Shown here in pieces: positions 33,575 to 42,427 of a stretch of 64,000 nucleotides of DNA. Numbering within the stretch: the stretch's first letter is position 1; each line of letters starts with the position of its first letter. A program made the translations under genes and the position numbers. The notes beneath the pieces were generated by a model. That model did not search any database, was not told the origin of the DNA, and saw nothing but the letters and a program-made list of their open reading frames with translations. Origin of the DNA: Streptomyces nitrosporeus (GTDB lineage Bacteria; Actinomycetota; Actinomycetes; Streptomycetales; Streptomycetaceae); assembly GCF_008704555.1 (NCBI RefSeq), contig NZ_CP023702.1, forward strand, positions 5,804,001 to 5,868,000, written 5' to 3'.

Positions 33575-36325
33575 GTGACCCCATCGACGACCGTGCACAG
33601 TCCGCTCCGGCTGTACGGCCGCAGCGGTGAACTCGCCATCCTGGAAGCCCTGTTGACCAGACTGCGGGCGGGTGACGGCGGAGCCCTCGTACTCACCGCG
33701 CCCCCCGGGCTCGGCCGCAGCGCCCTGCTGGGGCACGCGGCCGCCCACCACCGCGACCGCCACCACGGCCCGGTGCTCCACGCCTCGGCCGCCCCCGCGG
33801 AACAACGGCTGCCCTACAGCGGGCTGCACGCCCTGCTCTGCTCGGCCCCGGGCCCGCTCCCCGTCCCGGCCGACCGGATGCCGCGCTCCGGGCTCACCCC
33901 CGGCGGCCTGCTCGGCCTGCTGCGCCGGCTCGGCGCCGACGCGCCCCTGCTCGTCTGCGTGGACGACGCCCACGCCTGGGACCCCGAATCGCGGGCCGCG
34001 CTCGGCTTCGCCGCCCGCAGGCTCGGGGCCGGCAGCCGCGTCACGGTGCTGGTGTCCGCCACGGAGGAGACCGCCTTCACCGGGCTGCCCACGCTCCGGC
34101 TCGGCCCGCTCGACGACGACGCCGCGGCGGCCCTGCTGGACCGGCTCACCGACGCCACCGGTGACACCGATCCCGTCGTCCGCAGCGAACTGCTGCGGGA
34201 GGCGTCCGGGAACCCCCGGCTGCTGGCCGGGCTCGTCGGACGGCTCACCCCCGACCAGCTGGCCGGGCGCACCGCCCTGCCCTACCCGCTGCCCGGCGCC
34301 GAAGGCGTCCTGGACGCCCACGCCGCCCACCTCGACCACCTCGCCCCCGAGACCCGCACCCTGCTCCTGCTGGCGGCGGCCGCCCAGGAGCACGAACCCG
34401 ACGGGGCGGGCGCGGACGCCGCCCTCCTGCTGCGCGCGGGAGACCGCGCGGGCCTCTCGCCCGCCCACCTCGACCGCGTCCTCTTCGCCCCGGCCGGCGG
34501 CACCGGGGCCCTCCAGCGCGCCGGCAGCCGCGTGCACTTCAGCCACCCGCTGCTGAGCCGGGCGGTGCTGCACCGGGCGGCACCCGGCCGCCGCCGGGCC
34601 GTCCACGAACTGCTCGCCACCCTGCTCGACGGGCCCGGCGCGCCCACCCTCCCCGCCCTCGTCCAGCGGGCCTGCGCCGCCCCCGGCCCGGACGCCGCGC
34701 TCGCCGCGCAGATGGAGGCCGCCGCCACGGCCCCGCGCCCGCACGCCGAACGCTCCGCCGCGCTCGCCCGCTCCGCCACCCTGTCCACCGACGAGGACCG
34801 GCGCTCCGCCCGTTTCGCCGCCGCCGCCGAACAGGCCCGGCTGGCCGGGGACACCGGCCGGGCCCGCGCCCTGCTCGCCCGGGTCGGCGCCGGAGCCGCC
34901 CAGGGCGCCGCCCCCTACGTACGGGGCATGCTCGCCCTGCGCGACGGGCCGGCCGCCGACGCCCGCGAAGTGCTCCTCGCCGCCGCCGCGCTGCTCGCCC
35001 CGCACGACCCCCGCCGCACGCTGGAGGCGCTCTTCGGCGCCGCGGAAGCCGCCTGGGACATGGGGGACGCCATCGCCTACCTGGACGCCATGACCCGTAT
35101 CCCCGGCACCGGGGCCGACCGGCCCATGGCGCAGTACCGGGCCGGGATGTGCGCCGTGCTCGGCGGCCGCACCGAGCAGGGCCACGCGCTGCTGCGGTGC
35201 TGCCTCGACGCGGTCGAACGCGCCGAAGGGGCGGGGGAGCTGATGCGGGCCGGGGCCGCCGCCCTGGTGCTGGGAGAGATCGACGCCGCCTGCCGGGCCG
35301 GCGCCCGCGCACTGGCCGCCGTACGCACCCGGGGCCCCGAGGCCATGCTGCCGCAGGCCCTGGAACAGCTCGCCTACGCCGAACTCCGCGCCGGACGGCA
35401 CGCCAGGGCCCGCGCCCACGCACTGGAAGGACTGCACGCGGCCCGCCGCACGGGACAGCCCAACGCCGCCACCCATCTGCACGCCGTGCTCGCGCTCGCC
35501 GCCTCCGTGGAAGGGCCGGCCGAGGCGTGCGCCGCCCACGCGGACGCGGCCCTGGCCGGCGCGGGCCCCCACGGCCTCACCCAGGCGGCCACCCTCGCCA
35601 CCTGGGCCGTCGCCCGCGCCGACCTGGCGGCCGGACGGCCCGGCGAGGCGGCGGCCCGGCTCGGGCCGCTGGTCCGCCCCGGGCCCGCCACCGGGCACTT
35701 CGCCACCCGGCTGCTCGCCGTCCCGTGCTACGTCGAGGCGATGGCGCTCTCCGGCCGCACGGAGGAAGGAGCGGATGAACTGGAAGCGGCCGTAAGGGAG
35801 TTCACTCTCTGGGCCACCCGGACCGCCGACCTCCAGACGCCCGCCCTGCTCGCCCGCTGCCGCGCCCTGCTCGCCCCGCCGGACCGGGCCGCCGCCTGGT
35901 ACGAGCAGGCCCTGGCCCATCACGACCGGGCCGGCGGCGACTTCGAACGCGCCCGCACCCAGCTGCTCCACGGCCAGTGGCTGCGCCGCCGCCGCCGCAC
36001 CCGGGAGGCCCGCGGCCCGCTGCGCGACGCCCTGGTGGCCTTCGAACGCTGCTCGGCGCGTGCCTGGGCGGACCGGGCGGGCGGGGAACTGCGGGCGGCC
36101 GGCGAGGCGGTCGACGTACCGGACCCGGGCGGGGCCGGACCGCTGGCCGGGCTCACCCCCCAGCAGCAGCGCATCGCCCGCTGCGTGGCCGAGGGCGCCA
36201 CCAACCGCGAGGTGGCGGTACGGCTCTCGGTCAGCCCGCGGACCGTCGACCACCACCTGCGCAACGTCTTCGCGACGCTCGGGGTCCGCTCCCGCACCGA
36301 ACTGGCCCGGCTGCTGGACCGCTGA
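33575..36325 (+). CDS. LAL-type (large ATP-binding) LuxR-family transcriptional regulator
   Basis: 916 residues: N-terminal AAA/STAND-like NTPase (1-280), a long Ala/Arg-rich helical sensor/TPR-like region, and a C-terminal LuxR HTH (LTPQQQRIARCVAEGATNRE then VAVRLSVSPRTVDHHLRNVF). The Walker A position reads APPGLGRS (residues 42-49): the first Gly is Ala and the Lys is Arg48, so canonical ATP binding is doubtful; Walker B (LLVCVDDAH) is kept. It probably controls the divergent hydrolase gene and perhaps the cutinase-like gene. GTG start, probably leaderless. Confidence 0.9.
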   Translation: MTPSTTVHSPLRLYGRSGELAILEALLTRLRAGDGGALVLTAPPGLGRSALLGHAAAHHRDRHHGPVLHASAAPAEQRLPYSGLHALLCSAPGPLPVPADRMPRSGLTPGGLLGLLRRLGADAPLLVCVDDAHAWDPESRAALGFAARRLGAGSRVTVLVSATEETAFTGLPTLRLGPLDDDAAAALLDRLTDATGDTDPVVRSELLREASGNPRLLAGLVGRLTPDQLAGRTALPYPLPGAEGVLDAHAAHLDHLAPETRTLLLLAAAAQEHEPDGAGADAALLLRAGDRAGLSPAHLDRVLFAPAGGTGALQRAGSRVHFSHPLLSRAVLHRAAPGRRRAVHELLATLLDGPGAPTLPALVQRACAAPGPDAALAAQMEAAATAPRPHAERSAALARSATLSTDEDRRSARFAAAAEQARLAGDTGRARALLARVGAGAAQGAAPYVRGMLALRDGPAADAREVLLAAAALLAPHDPRRTLEALFGAAEAAWDMGDAIAYLDAMTRIPGTGADRPMAQYRAGMCAVLGGRTEQGHALLRCCLDAVERAEGAGELMRAGAAALVLGEIDAACRAGARALAAVRTRGPEAMLPQALEQLAYAELRAGRHARARAHALEGLHAARRTGQPNAATHLHAVLALAASVEGPAEACAAHADAALAGAGPHGLTQAATLATWAVARADLAAGRPGEAAARLGPLVRPGPATGHFATRLLAVPCYVEAMALSGRTEEGADELEAAVREFTLWATRTADLQTPALLARCRALLAPPDRAAAWYEQALAHHDRAGGDFERARTQLLHGQWLRRRRRTREARGPLRDALVAFERCSARAWADRAGGELRAAGEAVDVPDPGGAGPLAGLTPQQQRIARCVAEGATNREVAVRLSVSPRTVDHHLRNVFATLGVRSRTELARLLDR

Positions 36326-36405
36326 CACCCCTGGGCGGCGTCCGGCACGCCCTGTTACCGGGAGGTTGCAGGACCGTGATGAGAAGAACGGCGCACACCC
36401 CTAGG

Positions 36406-36421
36406 TACCGACCGGGCGGTA
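36406..36421. promoter_or_regulatory. Operator-like palindrome before the PucR-type gene
   Basis: TACCG-ACCGGG-CGGTA is a perfect 5-bp-arm palindrome 109 bp upstream of the start at 36530, in the 204-bp gap after the LAL gene. It resembles TetR-type operators rich in ACCG/CGGT. Nothing else is recognised in the gap. Confidence 0.4.
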
Positions 36422-36529
36422 TGCCATTCTGCGGACGTCAGGATCATTCGGTGTGCGTGTGCCCGATGCCGGGCCGCGCGCACCGGGGCCGGTCCGTCCG
36501 GATCCGGCCGATTCCCGGTGGAGGCCGCC

Positions 36530-37879
36530 ATGCCACAGGTCGTACGTTCACGGATCAGGGCGCTGCACGGAACCCCTCCCGCCGCGCCGCTGCCGCGCCG
36601 CTTCCGCTCGCTGGCCGACCGCGAGGCCGTCACCGTGCTGCACCGGGCCGCCCGTGTGCTGATGGACGCGCTGCCCGAACTCACGGACCGGCTCGTCGAG
36701 GCGCTGCGGGACCAGGAACCCGGCTACCGGGCCGCCATGGAGACCGAGCCCACCGAGATCTGGCAGGAGGTCCACCACTCGCTCCGGCACAACGTCGCCT
36801 CGCTGATCAGCCCCCGGGAATGCCGGGACGCGGCCCACCGCACCTCCCGGTGGATCGGCGAGACCCGTGCCGAGCAGGGCGTACCGCTCGACGCGGTGAC
36901 GCACGCCTTCCGGATGGGCGGGGCGATGGTCTGGCAGGACCTGGTGGACGAGACCGCCCGGAGCCGGCCCGAGGACGTCCGGCTCCTCGTCCATGTCGCG
37001 GCCGACGTCTGGAACTTCGTCGACGAGCACTGCGCGGTGGTGGCCGAGGCCTACCGGCAGGCCGAGCGCCGCCTCGCCTGGCGCCGGGAGAACCAGCAGC
37101 GCCTGATGACGGCCGCCCTCCTGGACGGCACCGCCCGGATCGCCGACCTGCCGGACGCCGCCGCGGCACTGGGCCTGCCGGTGCACGGACGGTACGCCGT
37201 ACTGGCGGTCGCCCCCGCCCACCGCGCCCCGCACGGCACCGAACGGCCGCCGCTGACGCTGGGACCGGGACGGACGGTCCTCTGGCACACCGCGGCCGAC
37301 GCCGAACTGGCGATCGTGGCCCTGGACGACGGCGAGGGGGAGCCGCCCGGCCCGGACGGCGCCGGCCCGGCACCCGGGGACACCGCCGGGGAGCCGGGCG
37401 GCCCCGGCCGGGCCGAACCGGCCGCGATGGCGGCGGAGCTGACGGCCCCGCCCGGCACCCGTACGGGCATCAGCTCCGTCGTGGAGGGGCTCGCCGCGGT
37501 CGGGGAGGCCCGGCGCCTCGCGGAGACCGCGCTGCGCGCCTGTCCGGCGTCGGGCGGCACGATCCTGCTCGACGAACACCTGCCGGCCGCGCTCGTGGTC
37601 TCCGCGCCGGGGCTCGGGACCGCGCTGGCCGACCGGGTCCTCGGACCGCTGGACCGGCTCGACCCGGCGGACCGGGACGTCCTCATCGAGACACTGACCG
37701 CCTGGCTGGACTCCGACGGCTCGGCGCAGCGGGCGGGGGCACGGCTGTACTGCCACCGCAACACGGTGCTGAACCGGATGCGGCGGTTCGAGCAGTTGAC
37801 CGGGCGCTGCCTGACCCGGCCGACGGACGCCGTCGAGGTGTCCCTGGCCCTGGCGGCACGGCGGCTGCTGACGGGCTGA
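36530..37879 (+). CDS. PucR/CdaR-type transcriptional regulator
   Basis: 449 residues. A helical N-terminal sensor region (RCsbRD-like; LPELTDRLVEALRDQEPGYR) and a GGDEF-like middle domain lead to a C-terminal HTH_30 domain: LIETLTAWLDSDGSAQRAGA, then LYCHRNTVLNRMRRFEQLTG. ATG 36530 was preferred to GTG 36518 because GGAGG lies 5 nt before it. The next gene, 221 bp downstream and on the same strand, encodes a symporter, which is a likely target as PucR-type regulators often control adjacent transport or catabolic genes. Confidence 0.88.
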   Translation: MPQVVRSRIRALHGTPPAAPLPRRFRSLADREAVTVLHRAARVLMDALPELTDRLVEALRDQEPGYRAAMETEPTEIWQEVHHSLRHNVASLISPRECRDAAHRTSRWIGETRAEQGVPLDAVTHAFRMGGAMVWQDLVDETARSRPEDVRLLVHVAADVWNFVDEHCAVVAEAYRQAERRLAWRRENQQRLMTAALLDGTARIADLPDAAAALGLPVHGRYAVLAVAPAHRAPHGTERPPLTLGPGRTVLWHTAADAELAIVALDDGEGEPPGPDGAGPAPGDTAGEPGGPGRAEPAAMAAELTAPPGTRTGISSVVEGLAAVGEARRLAETALRACPASGGTILLDEHLPAALVVSAPGLGTALADRVLGPLDRLDPADRDVLIETLTAWLDSDGSAQRAGARLYCHRNTVLNRMRRFEQLTGRCLTRPTDAVEVSLALAARRLLTG

Positions 37880-37953
37880 CCGGACCCGGCGCGGAAGCCG
37901 CCGCACCGGCCCTTGCGCCGGGGGAGCGGAGCCCCGTCCGCACACGGCTTGCC

Positions 37954-37970
37954 TTGTGCGCCAGCACAGT
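37954..37970. promoter_or_regulatory. TTGTGC-N4-GCACA palindrome before the symporter gene
   Basis: TTGTGC at 37954-37959 and GCACAG at 37964-37969 flank GCCA. The site is about 130 bp before the symporter GTG and is the best operator candidate for the upstream PucR-type regulator. Assignment is inference. Confidence 0.4.
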
Positions 37971-38100
37971 TGTGGGGGCGGCGGGGTGTACGGGCGCCGC
38001 GCCCACCGGCCCGGGGCTGTACCGGGACGCACCCGCCTGGTGCCCTGGCGCGCATGCCCTTCGCTGCCCCCGTCACATCCGCACCGGTGGAGCACACCCG

Positions 38101-39702
38101 GTGAGCGGCTCGTTCGACGCCCGGTCCCTGGCCGTGGTCATCTTCCTCGGCTTCGTCGCCGTCTCCCTGCTGCTGTGCGGGCTCGCCGCCGCCGACCAGG
38201 ACGACCCCGACCACTTCTACGCGGGCGGGTCCTCCCTCGGTCCGGTCGGCGGCGGGCTCGCCATCGCCGGCGACTACGTGTCCGCCGCCACCCTGCTGTC
38301 CACCACCGGCTCCGTCGCGCTCGCCGGGTTCGACGGGGTGCTGTTCGCCCTCGCCACCGTCGCCTCCCTGGTGCTGGTAATGCGGCTGTTCGCCGAACGC
38401 CTGCGCCGCAGAGGCGTGTTCACCCTCGGTGACTTCCTCGCCGACCGGCTCGCCGACAACTCGGTCCGCAGGGCGCTGGGCGTGGCCACCCTCGTGGTGC
38501 TCGCCCCGCTGCTGATCGTGCAGCTGACCACCGCCGGGCACGTCATGACCGCCATGTTCGGCCTGCCCGAGGGCGCGCTCACCGGATGCACCGTCGCCAG
38601 CGGGACGCTGATGGTCTGCTACTCGGCGTTCGGCGGGATGCGGGGGACCGGGTACATCCAGATCCTCAAGGTCGCCGTCGTGCTGGCCGCGGTCACCCTG
38701 CTCGCCGGTCTCGTCCTGGCCCGCTTCGGCTGGTCGCCGTCGGCCCTGTTCGACGCCGCCCGGGAAGGCAGCGGGGCCGGGGACGACTACGCCGGGCCGG
38801 GGCTGCAGTTCGGCCACGGGCTCGCGGGCGGGCTCGACCTGATCGGCTTCCAGCTGACCCTGGTGCTCGGTGCCGCCTGCATGCCGCACATCACGATGCG
38901 GCTGCACCCGGTACGCGACGCCCGGACCGCGCGCCGCGCGGGCGTCTGGGCGGTGGCCCCCGTCGCCGTCCTGTGCGCCGGCATCGTCGTCGTCGGGCTC
39001 GGCGCCTCCGCGCTGGTCGGCCGGGAGCTCCTGTACGCCGCCGACCCCGCCGGAGGCACCTCGCTGCTGATGGTGACCGGGGCGCTGGACCCCGCCGCCG
39101 GCGGCCCCCGTGAGAGCCCGCTGTTCGCGCTCGTCGCCTGTGCCGCCTTCGCCACCACCCTGGCCGCGGTGGCCGGCATCACGCTGGCCGCCGCCTCCTC
39201 CCTGGCCCGCGACTTCACCACGAAGTCCGGTGCGCAGGGCGCGGGCAAGGCATCCGGCCGGGAGATCCGGCGGGCCCGCCTGGCGGTCGTCGCGATCGGC
39301 GCCGCCGCCGTCCTGCTCTCGGCTTACACCCACGACCGCAACCCGCAGGTCCTGCTCTCCCTGTCGTTCGCCGCCGCGGCCTCCGTGCTGCCGCCCGTCC
39401 TGTTCCACGCCCTGTTCCGGCCGGGTTTCGGGGCCCGGGGGGTGCGCTGGACGGTGTACGGGACCCTGCCGCTGATCGTCGTCCTGATGGTGCTGTCACC
39501 GGCGTTCTCCGGTACGCCGGTCGCGCTCTTCCCGGAGTGGGACTTCGCCGTGTTCCCGCTGCAGACCCCGGGGCTCGTCACCATCCCCGCCGGCTTCCTG
39601 CTGGGACTGCTGGCCTCACGCGCGAAACCCCCCGGCGCCACGCCCCCGGGCCCCCGGCACCGGGCCCGCTGGACACCGGCACGGGCGGGCACCGGCGCCT
39701 GA
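38101..39702 (+). CDS. Sodium:solute symporter (SSS family, ActP/MctC-like)
   Basis: 533-residue membrane transporter with about 13 predicted helices. The opening YAGGSSLGPVGGGLAIAGDY, VSAATLLSTTGSVAL, and GDFLADRLADNSVRR resemble acetate/pyruvate-type monocarboxylate permeases. A positively charged tail follows the last helix. GTG 38101 has GGTGGAG at 9 nt. Unlike many actP loci there is no DUF485 small subunit alongside. Short-chain organic acids are the likely substrates, but the family also carries other solutes. Probably regulated by the preceding PucR-type protein. Confidence 0.9.
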   Translation: MSGSFDARSLAVVIFLGFVAVSLLLCGLAAADQDDPDHFYAGGSSLGPVGGGLAIAGDYVSAATLLSTTGSVALAGFDGVLFALATVASLVLVMRLFAERLRRRGVFTLGDFLADRLADNSVRRALGVATLVVLAPLLIVQLTTAGHVMTAMFGLPEGALTGCTVASGTLMVCYSAFGGMRGTGYIQILKVAVVLAAVTLLAGLVLARFGWSPSALFDAAREGSGAGDDYAGPGLQFGHGLAGGLDLIGFQLTLVLGAACMPHITMRLHPVRDARTARRAGVWAVAPVAVLCAGIVVVGLGASALVGRELLYAADPAGGTSLLMVTGALDPAAGGPRESPLFALVACAAFATTLAAVAGITLAAASSLARDFTTKSGAQGAGKASGREIRRARLAVVAIGAAAVLLSAYTHDRNPQVLLSLSFAAAASVLPPVLFHALFRPGFGARGVRWTVYGTLPLIVVLMVLSPAFSGTPVALFPEWDFAVFPLQTPGLVTIPAGFLLGLLASRAKPPGATPPGPRHRARWTPARAGTGA

Positions 39703-39763
39703 ACCCGGCCGTACGCCTTCCGGCGGGCGGTAGGGGGCGGAGCCCCGAGGGGCCCCGGCAAAA

Positions 39764-39787
39764 GGGGCGCCACGAGCCGGGCGCCCC
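39764..39787. terminator. Bidirectional terminator hairpin
   Basis: GGGGCGCC (39764-39771) pairs with GGCGCCCC (39780-39787), loop of 8 nt, preceded by AAAA. It lies between convergent stops (39702 and 39802). Confidence 0.7.
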
Positions 39788-39801
39788 TCCGCCGGACCCC
39801 C

Positions 39802-40434
39802 CTAGAGACCCAGCTCCGCCGTGTGCAGCCGGGCCAGCGCGTCCTTGTCGCCGTCCAGCTCCACCCGGGCCGCGTCCTGCCGCCCGGCCGCGAACAGGAG
39901 CAGCTCCCCGGGCTCCCCGGTGACCGTCACCACCGGGGTCCCCCGGTGGGCCACCACCGTCTGGCCGTCGGGGCGGCGCAGCACCAGGCCCACCGGGGCG
40001 CGGCGCCCCATCACCCGGGCCGTCTTCTCGGTACGGGACCACAGCACATCGGCGAAGACCGGGTCCAGCTCGCGCCGCGACCAGTCGGGCTGGGCCCGGC
40101 GCACGTCCTCCGCGTGGAGGTAGAACTCGACGGTGTTGGCCGCCTCGTCGATCTGCTTCAGGCCGAAGGGGGACATCCTCGGCGGCCCCGTACGGATGAG
40201 CTGGATCAGCTCCTCGTACGGCTTCCCGGCGAACTCGGCCTGCACCCGCTCCAGCCGGTTCTTCAGCGCGCCCAGCAGGATCCCGCCCGCCGCGTCCGCG
40301 CGGCGCTCACGCACCACGACGTGGGCCGCCAGGTCCCGGGTCCTCCAGCCGTCGCACAGGGTCGGGGCCTCGGGCCCCGCCGCTTCCAACAGGTCGGCGA
40401 GCAGAAGACGTTCACGCTTCGCATGGGTCGACAT
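39802..40434 (-). CDS. TIGR03085-family protein (DinB/mycothiol-dependent isomerase-like)
   Basis: 210 residues starting MSTHAKRERLLLADLLEAAG. The helical-bundle domain related to mycothiol maleylpyruvate isomerase/DinB has PTLCDGWRTRDLAAHVVVRE with the conserved His, and NTVEFYLHAEDVRRAQ with the second His, forming a probable metal site. A C-terminal beta domain (TVTGEPGELLLFAAGR) follows. ATG 40434 has TACGCT 7 nt upstream (40447-40442), suggesting a leaderless mRNA divergent from hisI. Mycothiol-dependent chemistry is plausible but unproven. Confidence 0.85.
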   Translation of the reverse strand: MSTHAKRERLLLADLLEAAGPEAPTLCDGWRTRDLAAHVVVRERRADAAGGILLGALKNRLERVQAEFAGKPYEELIQLIRTGPPRMSPFGLKQIDEAANTVEFYLHAEDVRRAQPDWSRRELDPVFADVLWSRTEKTARVMGRRAPVGLVLRRPDGQTVVAHRGTPVVTVTGEPGELLLFAAGRQDAARVELDGDKDALARLHTAELGL

Positions 40435-40441
40435 GCCCGCC

Positions 40442-40512
40442 AGCGTACGACCGGGGCCGCCCGTCCGCCCAGTGGACGCGCGCCCGGGGCCCGCGTCCGG
40501 GCGCGGCACAAT
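40442..40512. promoter_or_regulatory. Divergent leaderless promoters (TIGR03085 gene / hisI)
   Basis: Minus strand: TACGCT at 40447-40442, 7 nt from ATG 40434. Plus strand: CACAAT at 40507-40512, 6 nt from ATG 40519. Neither gene has an SD; both boxes fit -10 elements of leaderless transcripts in an 84-bp gap. Confidence 0.45.
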
Positions 40513-40518
40513 GGGCGC

Positions 40519-40899
40519 ATGACCAGCACGCCCGGCCCCGCACCCGCCAGCAGTCTCGATCCGGCCGTCGCCGCCCGCCTCAGGCGCGGCGCCGACGGAC
40601 TCTTCCCCGCCATCGCACAGCAGTACGACACCGGTGAGGTGCTCATGCTCGGCTGGATGGACGACGAGGCGCTGCACCGCACGCTCACCACCGGCCGCTG
40701 CACCTACTGGTCACGCAGCCGCCAGGAGTACTGGGTCAAGGGCGACACCTCCGGCCACGTCCAACGGGTGAAGTCCGTCGCCCTGGACTGCGACGCCGAC
40801 ACCGTCCTGGTGAAGGTCGACCAGACGGGCGCGGCCTGCCACACCGGCGACCGCACCTGCTTCGACAAGGACGTCCTGCCCCTCACCGGACCCCGGTAA
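40519..40899 (+). CDS. hisI: Phosphoribosyl-AMP cyclohydrolase
   Basis: 126-residue zinc enzyme opening the purine ring of PR-AMP (step 3 of histidine synthesis). Typical blocks: VLMLGWMDDEALHRTL, TYWSRSRQEYWVKGDTSGH, LDCDADTVLVKVDQTGAACH and the metal-binding Cys residues, ending DRTCF. Monofunctional, lacking the HisE domain. It stands 9 kb from the main his operon and 11 bp before trpE, so histidine and tryptophan genes are physically linked. Confidence 0.97.
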   Translation: MTSTPGPAPASSLDPAVAARLRRGADGLFPAIAQQYDTGEVLMLGWMDDEALHRTLTTGRCTYWSRSRQEYWVKGDTSGHVQRVKSVALDCDADTVLVKVDQTGAACHTGDRTCFDKDVLPLTGPR

Positions 40900-40902
40900 G
40901 GT
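40897..40902 (+). promoter_or_regulatory. Candidate internal -10 box of trpE
   Basis: TAAGGT overlaps the hisI stop codon and lies 8 nt before the trpE ATG, which has no SD. It could give a leaderless trpE transcript in addition to hisI read-through. No -35 consensus could be defended. Confidence 0.35.
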
Positions 40903-40910
40903 CTGCCGCC

Positions 40911-42419
40911 ATGGATCTCGAGACCTTCCGCAAGCTCGCCGTCGACCGGCGTGTCATCCCCGTCAGCCGCCGGCTCCTCGCGGACGGCGACACCCCGGTG
41001 GGGCTCTACCGCAAGCTGGCCGACGAGCGCCCCGGCACCTTCCTCCTCGAGTCCGCCGAGAACGGCCGCACCTGGTCCCGGTACTCCTTCATCGGCGTAC
41101 GCAGCGCCGCCACCCTGACCGTCCGCGACGGGCAGGCCCACTGGCTCGGCACCCCGCCCGTCGGGGTCCCCCTCGACGGGGACCCGCTGCACGCCCTGCG
41201 CGCCACCGCCGAGACCCTGCACACCCCCCGCGACCTGGTCGGCGACGAGGGCCTGCCGCCCTTCACCGGCGGCATGGTCGGCTACCTCGGGTACGACGTC
41301 GTACGCCGGCTGGAGAAGATCACCGAGCACGGCGGCGACGACCTGCGGCTGCCCGAGCTGACGATGCTGCTCACCTCGGACCTCGCCGTGCTGGACCACG
41401 GGAACGGCACGGTCCTGCTGATCGCCAACGCGATCAATCACAACGACACGGACACCGGGGTCGACGAGGCGTACGCGGACGCCGTCGCCCGCCTCGACGC
41501 CATGGAACGCGACCTGTCCCGGCCGGTGCCCAACGCCCCCGCCGCCCTCCCGCCCTCCGAGCTCCCGCCGTACACCGCCCGGTGGGGCGGCCCGGACTAC
41601 CAGGACGCCGTCGAGGAGGTCAAGGAGCGCATCAGGGCCGGCGACGCCTTCCAGGTCGTCCCCTCCCAGCGCTTCGAGACCCCCTGCACCGCCTCGGCGC
41701 TGGACGTCTACCGGGTGCTGCGCGCCACCAACCCCTCGCCGTACATGTACCTCCTGCGCTTCGACGGCTTCGACGTCGTCGGATCGAGCCCCGAGGCCCT
41801 GGTCAAGGTCGAGGACGGCCGGGCCATGCTCCACCCGATCGCCGGGACCCGGCACCGCGGCCTCACCCCGCAGGAGGACCAGGCGCTCGCCGAGGAACTG
41901 CTCGCCGACCCCAAGGAGCGGGCCGAGCACCTGATGCTGGTCGACCTCGGCCGCAACGACCTGGGGCGCGTCTGCGAACCGGGCAGCGTGGAGGTCGTCG
42001 ACTTCATGTCCGTCGAGCGGTACTCGCACGTGATGCACATCGTGTCCACGGTCACCGGACGCGTCGCGGACGACCGCACCGCCTTCGACGTCCTCACCGC
42101 GTGCTTCCCGGCCGGCACCCTCTCGGGCGCCCCCAAGCCCCGCGCCCTGCAGATCATCGAGGAGCTCGAACCCACCCGCCGCGGGCTGTACGGCGGCTGC
42201 GTCGGCTACCTCGACTTCGCCGGCGACTCCGACACCGCCATCGCCATCCGCACCGCCCTGCTCCGCGACGGCACCGCCTACGTCCAGGCCGGGGCCGGGG
42301 TGGTCGCCGACTCCGATCCCGCCGCCGAGGACACCGAGTGCCGCAACAAGGCGGCCGCCGTACTGCGCGCGGTGCACACGGCGAACCGGCTGAGGCCCGA
42401 CGGAGGCCGTGAGGGATAG
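40911..42419 (+). CDS. trpE: Anthranilate synthase component I
   Basis: 502 residues, converting chorismate plus ammonia to anthranilate. The feedback motif LLES is in TFLLESAENGRTWSRYSF. The C-terminal chorismate-binding domain shows RAGDAFQVVPSQRF, GSSPEALVKVEDGRAML, AGTRHRGLTPQED, LMLVDLGRNDLGRVC and FPAGTLSGAPKPRA. It is a stand-alone TrpE, not a TrpEG fusion, so the TrpG glutaminase must be elsewhere. No leader peptide with Trp codons precedes it. Confidence 0.97.
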   Translation: MDLETFRKLAVDRRVIPVSRRLLADGDTPVGLYRKLADERPGTFLLESAENGRTWSRYSFIGVRSAATLTVRDGQAHWLGTPPVGVPLDGDPLHALRATAETLHTPRDLVGDEGLPPFTGGMVGYLGYDVVRRLEKITEHGGDDLRLPELTMLLTSDLAVLDHGNGTVLLIANAINHNDTDTGVDEAYADAVARLDAMERDLSRPVPNAPAALPPSELPPYTARWGGPDYQDAVEEVKERIRAGDAFQVVPSQRFETPCTASALDVYRVLRATNPSPYMYLLRFDGFDVVGSSPEALVKVEDGRAMLHPIAGTRHRGLTPQEDQALAEELLADPKERAEHLMLVDLGRNDLGRVCEPGSVEVVDFMSVERYSHVMHIVSTVTGRVADDRTAFDVLTACFPAGTLSGAPKPRALQIIEELEPTRRGLYGGCVGYLDFAGDSDTAIAIRTALLRDGTAYVQAGAGVVADSDPAAEDTECRNKAAAVLRAVHTANRLRPDGGREG

Positions 42420-42427
42420 TGGAGTAC

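Noticed and set aside
33410..36328. 972-codon frame antisense to the LAL gene
   Set aside because: Low-complexity Gly/Ala/Arg translation and no homology features; the plus strand carries the NTPase and LuxR motifs.
33575..39702. Secondary-metabolite gene cluster around the LAL regulator
   Set aside because: LAL regulators often control such clusters, but no polyketide, NRPS, terpene or tailoring gene is nearby.
40780..40911. Tryptophan attenuator/leader peptide before trpE
   Set aside because: trpE starts 11 bp after hisI and no Trp-rich short ORF with alternative hairpins is present.
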